Shown here one piece after another: positions 8,042 to 14,875 of a DNA stretch of 16,749 bases. The stretch comes from GCA-2686265 sp036010965. GTDB lineage: Bacteria; Planctomycetota; UBA1135; GCA-002686595. The position numbers and the translations under genes were made by a program. Where the stretch lies: the NCBI GenBank assembly GCA_036010965.1, contig DASCMO010000069.1, positions 1 to 16,749 of the forward strand, given 5' to 3'. The notes beneath the pieces are model-generated. The model had not been told where the DNA came from. It did not search any database and saw only the letters and a program-made list of their open reading frames with translations. Position 1 is the first letter of the stretch, and each line of letters begins with the position of its first letter.

Positions 8042-8345
8042 TCAGGGGCAGAAGATCGCGCTCAAACCGTCGGAGAGGTTGAAGCCCGTGCCGCCGCCGA
8101 CGGGGTCGCGGTACCAGTACTGGAACTTCCAGGTGTCACCCGCAGAGATCGCACCCGGGCCGCAGCAGGCTGGGGCCTGGGTGAAGTCAACCAGGCGCGA
8201 GGTGTCGCCGAAGGCGTCGGCGTTCTGGGGTGGGTTCAGGCGGAACGTGGTCCCGCCGACACACCGAAAACCCTCTCCGAAGGGAATCTGGACCTCGTTC
8301 GGCCCGTAGTAGAAGAGACCGGGCTGGCCAGGCGCTGCACCGATG
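8042..8345 (-). repeat. Copy 1 of a shared C-terminal domain (paired with 16438-16749)
   Basis: The last ~100 codons match the partial gene at the right edge at both protein and DNA level. Shared protein blocks are PGQ-GLFYYG, QIPFGEG-RCV, FRL-PPQ, VDFTQ, W-FQ-W-RDP-GG-GFNLSDGLSA-FCP. A 17-nt stretch (ccgtcggagaggttgaa) is identical at 8067-8083 and 16463-16479. The two copies are in the same orientation, about 8.4 kb apart. Confidence 0.75.
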
Positions 8346-10564
8346 AGTTCTAGCGTGAAAGTGTTGCCACTGACGCTCGTGTCTCCCGAGCTCGAGAGCA
8401 TCGCTCCGCTGCCCGATGAATTGGGGGCGGCGACGCAGTAGTTGGTCGTTCCGCAGCCACCACAATCGACGTCCTCGATCGCGATGTCGTCCACCGCCGC
8501 CTCGACGATGGAACCGGCCCCCTCATCCGAAGCAATGAAGCGCAGCTGCACGAGGGACGTCGGGGCGACGATGTCCGCAACGTTGAACGAGTACTGGAAC
8601 CAGCCCCCGTTGGATTCGTTGCCGCCCGGCCCAACGACCTCTACGCTCTGCCAGGTCGAACCCCCGTTGTTGGAGATGTCGACCTCCATGATGTCGTTGT
8701 TGGCCGAGCCACCGGCGGAGTTGTGGAACCAGCGCCAGTAACTGATGACCGGCGCGGAGGCGCCGCTCAGATCGTAGATCGGGGAGAGCAGGGTGGTCTG
8801 GCCGCCGTCGACGTCGTTCTCGCCATTCGACCCCCCGTTGGAGCCCTGCCCGGTGACCCAGGCCATCGAGCCCGGGGCCGGGGTGTGATCGTCTTCGGGC
8901 TGCGCGTCCGTGCCGATGGGGTCCACGCGCGTCCAGATCCCGGTCGTGGCGTCGTCGCCTGCAGCACCGACGGTCCAGCCCTGATCGACCTCGACATCGT
9001 CTTCGGCCACGGTACTCGCGCCGTAGGCGGCGACACCGCTATAGGCGGACATGGGCGCGTCGGGGGGATCGGAGAAGGTGATGCCGGCCGTGGAGTCAGC
9101 GCTCACGTAGTAGTCGAACGCGCTCCCGCAGGCCATGGCGGGGAACGGAGCCTCGAAGAGCCCGTTGCCCAGGCCCTGCATCGGAAGGGTCACATACCCA
9201 CTCCCCGCATCAAGGTGCAGGAACGCCGTGCCGGGATCGAAGACACCCGGCTGCGATTCGTTCACGCTCACGAGGACGGTCTCACCGCCCGGATCAAAGT
9301 AATCGGGCAGGCCGTTGGGGTAGGAGAACGACAGGGTCTCGTTGTTGACCAGCCAGACGAACAGGCCCCCGCTCGTGTCGCTTCCGATCACCACGCCGCT
9401 GTCGAAGAACGGGAAGCAGCTCCACAGCCCGCTGAAGTTGGCGCTGTCGTTCTGAGGGTAGGTGTCGTAGAAGGCGACCTCGGTCGGGCTCAGCGGGTTG
9501 GTGGCATCGAACACCCGGATTCCGCTGGTGTAGTTGGCCTCGAAGATGAGGTTCCCCTTCTGGTAGAGGTTGTGGGTGATGGAAGGCAACCCGTTACTGA
9601 ACGAAGACGCCACGAAGGGAGCGTTCAGATCGCTCACATCGATGACATAGGTCGTCGACGGGAAGCTCCCGTCTTCGTCCAACTCGTCTGCCAGATAGAA
9701 GTACTGCTTGTCGGGCGAGAGCCAGCCCTCATGCGAGTACTCGTTGTTCGGATAGGGGATGTCGGACATCTCGAAGATGTTGGACTTGTCGGTGACATCC
9801 AGGATGGTCAGGCTGACGGAGCCGCCCGTACAGCAGAAGGCGATCTCGCGCCCCGCGTAGGGCCCTGTCGTGTACGACACGATCTGGGCATCGTGCACGT
9901 AGCGAGTGTTCCAGTTCGCGACCCACTGCGGATTGACCGGGTTGGCGAGGCTGTAGATGCGAAGCCCGTTGCTGCTACCACCACAGCGGTAAAGAAAACC
10001 ACTGTCGGTGTTCAGCGCGATGTTGTGCGTGGCCGTGGTGCCGTTCTGATTCGTCGTGTTGACCAGCGTCACCTGACCATTGTCGATGTTCCCGAGATCA
10101 ATGACCTGGATTCCATCGCCCTGCTCGTTCACCGAGTAGGCATAGGTCTGATACACCTTGCAGTCGCGCCAGGTCGAGCTCGCACCGGGGATGTTGGCCA
10201 ACACCGTCGGGTTCGTCGGGTTCGAGATGTCGATGAACGAGGTGCCGTCTCCGGTACACATGATCGCGTACTCGCCCCCCGAGGGAGACGTGTAACCCCA
10301 GCAGTCGTTTCCGTAGTTGGTACCGAAGTTCCCGAGCGGCAGCTGGGCGAGCAGAACCATCCCAGTGCCCAGGAACCCGCCTCCACCCATCTGGATGTTC
10401 CCGGTGTTCGCGCCCGGCGTGCTCACCAAGGCGTTGCGATAGCCCGGACCCGGTCGCGGGTTGGGCGGCACGTTGCCCTTGGGGTCATCGTCATGGGCGA
10501 AGGAAACGGCGGGCACAAGCGCGGTGAGCGCGGCAACGAAGAGCAGCCGATGGCCAGAGTTCAT
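8042..10564 (-). CDS. Secreted choice-of-anchor B family protein with LVIVD propeller and planctomycete C-terminal domain
   Basis: Encodes 840 residues. A signal peptide covers 1-23 (LLFVAALTALVPAVSFA). Residues about 30-410 are a propeller of LVIVD-type repeats (GTSFIDISNPTNPTVLANIP; GLRIYSLANPVNPQWVANW; GIRVFDATNPLSPTEVAFYD), typical of choice-of-anchor B proteins. Residues about 415-515 form an Ig-like beta stretch. Residues about 520-695 are a MAM/jelly-roll-like domain (DQGWTVGAAGDDATTGIWTR; VISYWRWFHNSAG; VEAAVDDIAIEDV). Residues about 705-840 are a Cys-containing C-terminal domain (C710; RCVGG; final FCP). ATG-10564 is chosen because it starts the signal peptide and has AGGA about 8 nt upstream; the open frame to 10744 is not used. 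It is probably extracellular or surface-bound. The catalytic role, if any, is unknown; LVIVD propellers are usually viewed as binding or adhesion modules. It appears to be a single-gene unit. Confidence 0.9.
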   Translation of the reverse strand: MNSGHRLLFVAALTALVPAVSFAHDDDPKGNVPPNPRPGPGYRNALVSTPGANTGNIQMGGGGFLGTGMVLLAQLPLGNFGTNYGNDCWGYTSPSGGEYAIMCTGDGTSFIDISNPTNPTVLANIPGASSTWRDCKVYQTYAYSVNEQGDGIQVIDLGNIDNGQVTLVNTTNQNGTTATHNIALNTDSGFLYRCGGSSNGLRIYSLANPVNPQWVANWNTRYVHDAQIVSYTTGPYAGREIAFCCTGGSVSLTILDVTDKSNIFEMSDIPYPNNEYSHEGWLSPDKQYFYLADELDEDGSFPSTTYVIDVSDLNAPFVASSFSNGLPSITHNLYQKGNLIFEANYTSGIRVFDATNPLSPTEVAFYDTYPQNDSANFSGLWSCFPFFDSGVVIGSDTSGGLFVWLVNNETLSFSYPNGLPDYFDPGGETVLVSVNESQPGVFDPGTAFLHLDAGSGYVTLPMQGLGNGLFEAPFPAMACGSAFDYYVSADSTAGITFSDPPDAPMSAYSGVAAYGASTVAEDDVEVDQGWTVGAAGDDATTGIWTRVDPIGTDAQPEDDHTPAPGSMAWVTGQGSNGGSNGENDVDGGQTTLLSPIYDLSGASAPVISYWRWFHNSAGGSANNDIMEVDISNNGGSTWQSVEVVGPGGNESNGGWFQYSFNVADIVAPTSLVQLRFIASDEGAGSIVEAAVDDIAIEDVDCGGCGTTNYCVAAPNSSGSGAMLSSSGDTSVSGNTFTLELIGAAPGQPGLFYYGPNEVQIPFGEGFRCVGGTTFRLNPPQNADAFGDTSRLVDFTQAPACCGPGAISAGDTWKFQYWYRDPVGGGTGFNLSDGLSAIFCP

Positions 10565-10713
10565 GACCTGATTCCTGCGAATGAAGTGGTGGGGATATAT
10601 GAGACCGAGGACGGCGAGGGCCACACGCCGACGTGATTCAGCATACAGGAGGGCGGCCGCTCCATAGGGAGAATGTGGCCCACGAGCCCCTCCGAACAAC
10701 CTGATTCTTACGC

Positions 10714-10735
10714 GAACCCTGCACAAAGGGGGTTC
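10714..10735 (-). terminator. Weak hairpin downstream of the cupin lipoprotein gene
   Basis: Inverted repeat gaaccc/gggttc with a 10-nt loop lies about 20 nt after the stop codon at 10754 on the minus strand. The stem is short and is followed by only a mixed AT stretch, so this is a weak candidate for ending the cupin lipoprotein transcript before the next gene (start 10564). Confidence 0.25.
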
Positions 10736-10753
10736 CTGCGGCACCGGCGCCGT

Positions 10754-11758
10754 CTACTTGACGACGGCTCGCGAAGAAGCGGCCTCGTGGAAGGGCAGCA
10801 GCGTGCCCCCCTCGAGGCCGAATCGCTCGGCGATGGCGCGCAGGTGGTGGTCGACGCCGACCTCGGCGCCCGGCCGAAATCCAGGGACGGTGATGATCTG
10901 CGCGAGCACACCACCCAGGCCGCGGTGGATCGTGCCCCGCGGCAGATAGACGAGATCGCCAGTGGACAGCGGGGTGCTCCTCAAGAGCCCCGCCACCTGC
11001 GCACTCGAAACCGAGGAGGGGTCCTCGATGCGCGCGACCTGATCGCTCGTGAGGAGGCGTGCGCTCTGCTGCACCATCTGGACGAGGTAGAATTCGTCAA
11101 AGCCGCCGTCGACGGGATGATAGTGGGTGAAGGAATCGCTGATGCGAACGCGGTGAGCGTTGAGGGCACGGTAGACGTAGGGCCCGACCTCCCGCTTCCA
11201 GGTCAGGAGGATGCGCCGGTAGGCACCCGTCTCCTCGGCACAACCTCCGGGTTGATCGGTAATCCGTGAGTCCCAGTCGGGTCGCACGAAACCGGGAAGA
11301 TCGGCGGGCGGATCGAGAGGGACGTGGAAGACCAGCGCGGCGATCCCGCCCGCCACGTGCAACTCCTCGCCCGCCCGAACGAAGACCACGTCGCCGACGG
11401 CGAGCCCGGAAGTGGTGCTCGCTCCGTCGCCCGCCTCGCTGAGCGTCCCCTCTCCCTCGCCGCGCTGGACGAACGCCACGCGCGCGGTCGCCGAAGGTTC
11501 GAGGCGTTCGAGCGGATCGATCAGTTCGAGGTCGTAGCCCCTGTTGCGCTCGACGAAAGCCGCGCGCAGGGCGGCCATGCCCTCCGCGTCGCCGCCGGTC
11601 GTCCCCAGGTGCGCCACGCGCGCGGAGGGAGCAAGGCCCGCCTGAATTTCGAAGCCAGGGGCAAGCGGCTCATCGCTTCCAGTACTGCTGCAGGCGGCCA
11701 TGACGATCGAGACGGTCGCGAGGAATGAACGGATGTTGCGTCGAGAGAGCGCGCTCAT
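10754..11758 (-). CDS. Cupin-type lipoprotein
   Basis: Encodes 334 residues. The N-terminus is a lipoprotein signal: basic SRRNIR, a hydrophobic stretch and the lipobox VMAAC with Cys23, so it should be anchored in a membrane after lipidation. The C-terminal half is a cupin: residues 211-224 (THYHPVDGGFDEFY) supply H212, H214 and E222, and LSTGDLVYLPRGTIHRG (264-280) supplies H278, a full metal-binding set. The N-terminal half (about 45-150) has cupin-like strands (GLAVGDVVFVRAGEELHVAG) but no HxH motif, which suggests a bicupin with one degenerate barrel. ATG-11758 is chosen because it starts the lipoprotein signal; the open frame up to 11860 would overlap the divergent gene. It lies head to head with the PmoA/SMP-30 gene, 76 bp away. 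The substrate is unknown; the family has no firm name that I recognise. Confidence 0.82.
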   Translation of the reverse strand: MSALSRRNIRSFLATVSIVMAACSSTGSDEPLAPGFEIQAGLAPSARVAHLGTTGGDAEGMAALRAAFVERNRGYDLELIDPLERLEPSATARVAFVQRGEGEGTLSEAGDGASTTSGLAVGDVVFVRAGEELHVAGGIAALVFHVPLDPPADLPGFVRPDWDSRITDQPGGCAEETGAYRRILLTWKREVGPYVYRALNAHRVRISDSFTHYHPVDGGFDEFYLVQMVQQSARLLTSDQVARIEDPSSVSSAQVAGLLRSTPLSTGDLVYLPRGTIHRGLGGVLAQIITVPGFRPGAEVGVDHHLRAIAERFGLEGGTLLPFHEAASSRAVVK

Positions 11759-11834
11759 GGGGCGGACTAGCCTTCCGCGGCAGATGGTACCGTAAGCCGC
11801 CCGACCACTGCGCCTCGTCTCGGAGCTCGACCTG
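11759..11834. promoter_or_regulatory. Divergent promoter region between the cupin lipoprotein and PmoA/SMP-30 genes
   Basis: The two genes start 76 bp apart on opposite strands, so both promoters must lie here or slightly inside the genes. A ribosome binding site GGAG sits 9 nt before ATG-11835 on the plus strand. A small palindrome, ggtacc, lies near the middle. No convincing -35/-10 pair is seen on either strand. Shared control of the two genes is plausible from the layout only. Confidence 0.4.
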
Positions 11835-13628
11835 ATGCCTTCTCTCTGCGCCACCCTCAACCTGCTGCTTGCCGCGCTCCCGATCCACGCCCTCGCCCCG
11901 TACGCAGTTGCAGGAGACGTGACCGCAACCCTCGAGGAGGGGGCGCTCGTCGTACGCGAAGGGGAGGACCTCTTTTGCCGCTACCACCACGACGACTCGT
12001 TCACTCCTTTCCTCTACCCCCTGCTCGGACCCAGCGGAGTCGCGGTCACGCGTGGGTTCCCAATGGAGGAGCTCCCCGGCGAGAGCCGCGATCATCCCCA
12101 CCACCGCTCCGTGTGGTTCGCCCATGGCGCCGTCAACGGACACGACTTCTGGCACCCCGCGAAGACGACCATCCGCCACGCTGGTTTTGACATGGTCGGC
12201 CACGACGGGCGAGGCGCCGCACTGGTCGTCAGCCGCAACGAGTGGCGCACCCTGGACGGCGACCTGATCTGTGTAGAGCGCCGCACCATGCGCTTCGCCG
12301 CAACCGAACAGGGGCGCACGATCGATTTTGACATCGTGCTCGGTTCCGCGGATCACGACCTGCTGTTCGGCGACACGAAGGAAGGCACCTTCGCCGTGCG
12401 CCTCGCGCCCAGCCTGCGCATCGAGGGTGGCGTCGCCGCGGGGAACAGCATCAACAGCGCCGGCCATACGGACGGCGACTGCTGGGGCAAGCGGGCTGTG
12501 TGGGTCGCCTACCGGGGTGAGGTGGCCGAACACGCAAGCACGGTCGCGATCTTCGATCACCCCGACAATGTCAACCACCCGACCTGGTGGCACGCGCGCA
12601 AGTACGGCCTGTTCGCCGCCAACCCTTTCGGCGCCCACGACTTCGAGGGACAGCCGGCGGGAACGGGCCAGCGCAGGGTCGCACGTGGTGAGACGATCGC
12701 CTTCCGCTACCGCATCCTCGTCGCCGATGGGGAGGCCGCGCCCGCCGCTCTGACCCAGGCCTTCGAGCGCTACGTCAATGATCCGCCGGTGCCTCGGTCG
12801 CCGCTCGCGGAGGTCGGCGAGGTCGAGCTCGTGCGCGATGGTTTCCAGTTCACGGAGGGCCCGGCCTGGGTCCCTCGCAGGACATCACTGCTGTTCTCCG
12901 ACATCCCCGCCAACCGGATCTACGAGCTCGACTCCGCCGGTGAAGTCCAGGTCTTTCGCGAGCCCAGCCACCTCTCGAACGGCCTCCTCGTCGACGAGTT
13001 CGGCACGCTCTGGGCCTGCGAGCACGGGGGGCGACGAATCTCACGCAGCACTTTAGACGCGAGCGAGCCCAAGACCGTTGCCTTCGAGTTCGATGGCAAG
13101 CGCCTGAACTCCCCCAACGACCTCGCGCTGCGCGATGACGGAAACCTCTACTTCACGGATCCGCCCTATGGCTTGCAGGGCAAGCCTTCCGATCTGGGCA
13201 CCAACCACGTCTTTCGCCGGAGCCCCTCCGGCGAGCTGCATGTCGTCTGGGCGGGTGACGAGAAGACCCGGCCCAACGGAATCCGCCTCTCTCCGCGCCA
13301 GGACCACCTGTACGTCGCCTTCACGCGCGAGGGCGTCGTGCGGCGTTTCGCCGTCGCCCTCGACGGGGCGACCGACCAGGGGGAAGTGTTCGTCGAGACC
13401 TCTCCGGGACCCGACGGCATGGCGGTGGACCGCGACGGCAATCTCTACGTGACCGCCAAGGCGGGCGTCGAGGTCTTCTCCCCCGGCGGGCATCGCTGGG
13501 GCGTGATCGAGGTGCCGCAGAAACCCGCCAACTGCGCCTTCGGCGGCAGCGACGCGCGCACCCTGTTCATCACCGCACGCACGGGCCTCTACCGCGTGCG
13601 CCTGACAGTCCCGGGCCGCTTCCACTAG
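11835..13628 (+). CDS. Secreted PmoA-like (DUF6807) – SMP-30/gluconolactonase fusion protein
   Basis: Encodes 597 residues. A signal peptide covers about 1-26 (LNLLLAALPIHALAPYAVAG). Residues about 28-316 are a PmoA-like/DUF6807 domain: a DHPHHRSVWFAHG block, an NGHDFW block, a central DTKEGTFAVRLAP block, and FDHPDNVNHPTWWHARKYGL near its end. Residues about 325-592 are an SMP-30/gluconolactonase/LRE six-bladed propeller. Its expected metal and substrate ligands are all present: Glu341 (FTEGPAW), Asn428 (NSPNDL), Asn481 (RPNGIR) and Asp527 (GPDGMAVD). This fits a periplasmic lactonase that opens sugar lactones. The PmoA name is historical and does not imply methane oxidation. ATG-11835 has GGAG 9 nt upstream. 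It is the only complete plus-strand gene in the window. Both domains are usually separate proteins; here the frame runs through without a break and both look intact. Confidence 0.9.
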   Translation: MPSLCATLNLLLAALPIHALAPYAVAGDVTATLEEGALVVREGEDLFCRYHHDDSFTPFLYPLLGPSGVAVTRGFPMEELPGESRDHPHHRSVWFAHGAVNGHDFWHPAKTTIRHAGFDMVGHDGRGAALVVSRNEWRTLDGDLICVERRTMRFAATEQGRTIDFDIVLGSADHDLLFGDTKEGTFAVRLAPSLRIEGGVAAGNSINSAGHTDGDCWGKRAVWVAYRGEVAEHASTVAIFDHPDNVNHPTWWHARKYGLFAANPFGAHDFEGQPAGTGQRRVARGETIAFRYRILVADGEAAPAALTQAFERYVNDPPVPRSPLAEVGEVELVRDGFQFTEGPAWVPRRTSLLFSDIPANRIYELDSAGEVQVFREPSHLSNGLLVDEFGTLWACEHGGRRISRSTLDASEPKTVAFEFDGKRLNSPNDLALRDDGNLYFTDPPYGLQGKPSDLGTNHVFRRSPSGELHVVWAGDEKTRPNGIRLSPRQDHLYVAFTREGVVRRFAVALDGATDQGEVFVETSPGPDGMAVDRDGNLYVTAKAGVEVFSPGGHRWGVIEVPQKPANCAFGGSDARTLFITARTGLYRVRLTVPGRFH

Positions 13629-13655
13629 CTCGCGCCCGTTATTCGACTTGGTTCA

Positions 13656-13687
13656 GGCGTGGTCCCCGGAGAGGGTTCCGCCACGCC
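13656..13687. terminator. Bidirectional terminator candidate between convergent genes
   Basis: Perfect 7-bp inverted repeat ggcgtgg/ccacgcc, with an 18-nt interior that can pair further (ccc/ggg), lies between the stop of the PmoA/SMP-30 gene (13628) and the stop of the four-helix membrane protein (13695). Position between convergent genes fits a shared terminator. There is no long T run on either side, so support is moderate. Confidence 0.4.
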
Positions 13688-13694
13688 GTGCTGG

Positions 13695-14108
13695 TCACCG
13701 GTACTTCAGGTGGAAGCAGACCAGCCCGCCCAATGTGACAGGGATGGAAGCCAGGGTTCCGATGAAGCCAAGGAACGGGGTCGCCACCGTGATCGTGACC
13801 AGGGCGGCCCCGAGGATGCACAGAAACGAGGAAGTGATTGGAGCGCGGCGCAGGGTGAAGGCTGAGACGCAGAACGTCAGGAGCCAGGCAATGAAGCCGG
13901 AGAAGCCGGAGAACCAGATGACGATGGGATTCGCGAAGGGGAATTGACCGTAGGCCCCGTCCGTCTCGGGGAGACACCAAAAGTGCATGCAGACACTCCA
14001 GAACACGGCAACCCCGGAGCCGACCAGGGAAGCCATGGCCAGGGCGAGCAGGCTGTTCTTGCTCCCGTCGAGCGTGGCGGTGGATCCCGTGGCGCGCGAG
14101 TATGGCAA
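13695..14108 (-). CDS. Small four-helix integral membrane protein, unknown function
   Basis: Encodes up to 137 residues with four predicted transmembrane segments: about 20-42, 61-84, 93-113 and 114-134. The loop between helices 1 and 2 holds HFWCLPETDGAYGQFPFANP, and a basic LRRAP precedes helix 3. No family was recognised. The start is uncertain: TTG-14108 gives the full first helix but has no clear ribosome binding site; an internal ATG at residue 25 would shorten helix 1. The alternative frame covering the same DNA (13639-14226) is Arg/Pro-rich and looks like a shadow, whereas this frame has the hydrophobic pattern of a real membrane protein. It follows the DUF1080-like lipoprotein gene after 32 nt and is probably the last gene of that operon. 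It could be a transport or assembly helper, but nothing shows this. Confidence 0.65.
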   Translation of the reverse strand: MPYSRATGSTATLDGSKNSLLALAMASLVGSGVAVFWSVCMHFWCLPETDGAYGQFPFANPIVIWFSGFSGFIAWLLTFCVSAFTLRRAPITSSFLCILGAALVTITVATPFLGFIGTLASIPVTLGGLVCFHLKYR

Positions 14109-14140
14109 GCGGAGAATCCGTCCGCCAAGGCCTGGACGCG

Positions 14141-14875
14141 CTAGCCGTCGAACGGGCGCGAGCCAGCGGCAGGCGGGCGGGAATTTGGCGCCCAGATCCG
14201 AACGCGCGCCACGCGCCCGGTGTCATCGAAGGAACCGAACCCCACGCGACCCCAGCCGAGGGTCGAGTCGGAGGCGACGATCGTGGGACGCTCCATGTCG
14301 TCGAAGAAGACGCTGATCGAGCCCTTGGACGCGCTCCTCTCCAGGCGCACGCGATGCCACACGCCCTCGCCCCATTCGACCCCCGCCTCCATCACTCCTG
14401 CCAGATTGCGACGGGGCGCGTCGTGCACGAGGAAGGTGTTGTGAGCGTGCTCGTCCGGTGCGGGAGCCAGGTGGCAGTAGTAGTAGCTGGTGGGCGAGAC
14501 GAAGCCGAAGAACAGGCACAGGTCCCGGTGCCCGTACTGGCGACCGGTTTGCAAGAGGTCGGCCTCGAGCACGAAGTCGCTCACGAGCAACTCATCGATC
14601 AGGGCGATGTGACGCGGAGAGCGGTGCTGGGGCGCGTACTTTCCGCCCCCTACCAGCTCCAGCGACGGTACATCCCCCTCGTCGCTCCAGCGCCAATCGG
14701 CGCGGTCACTGAGAGCAAGGCCATCCAGGGATTCCGGTTCGCTGAAGTCCTCGGAGTAGACCAGCGAGTAGCCCTCAGGCACCCGCGACTCGCCGACCTC
14801 GGTCCCCGCGCAAGCCACGGCGCACAGCGCGGCGAGGATGGCGCGGGAGAGCGGCGCCCAATGCGGACGCCTCAT
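14141..14875 (-). CDS. DUF1080/LamG-like (3-keto-disaccharide hydrolase-type) lipoprotein
   Basis: Encodes 244 residues. The N-terminus is a lipoprotein signal (LSRAILAALCAVAC) with lipidated Cys22. The rest is a concanavalin-like beta-sandwich of the DUF1080/LamG type: an opening YSLVYSEDFSEPESLDGLAL, then DFVLEADLLQ, then DLCLFFGFVSPTSYYYCHL, then GVWHRVRLERSASKGSISVF, then WGRVGFGSFDDTGRVARVRI. Pfam names DUF1080 '3-keto-disaccharide hydrolase', but many members are only assumed to act on sugars, and a pure binding role is equally possible. ATG-14875 overlaps the stop of the Gfo/Idh/MocA gene by 4 bp (ATGA), so translation is likely coupled and no ribosome binding site is seen. Upstream extension to 14947 would hide the lipoprotein signal and is rejected. 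Placement beside a Gfo/Idh/MocA oxidoreductase fits a sugar role. Confidence 0.8.
   Translation of the reverse strand: MRRPHWAPLSRAILAALCAVACAGTEVGESRVPEGYSLVYSEDFSEPESLDGLALSDRADWRWSDEGDVPSLELVGGGKYAPQHRSPRHIALIDELLVSDFVLEADLLQTGRQYGHRDLCLFFGFVSPTSYYYCHLAPAPDEHAHNTFLVHDAPRRNLAGVMEAGVEWGEGVWHRVRLERSASKGSISVFFDDMERPTIVASDSTLGWGRVGFGSFDDTGRVARVRIWAPNSRPPAAGSRPFDG

Noticed and set aside
8723..10636. A 637-codon plus-strand open frame opposite the choice-of-anchor B gene
   Set aside because: The opposite frame has a signal peptide, LVIVD repeats and a conserved C-terminal domain. The plus-strand translation has compositional bias and no recognisable motif, so it is a GC-driven shadow.
11835..12780. 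Methane monooxygenase subunit suggested by the name PmoA
   Set aside because: The domain is soluble with a signal peptide and has no membrane helices; the PmoA-like/DUF6807 label is historical and does not indicate methane oxidation.
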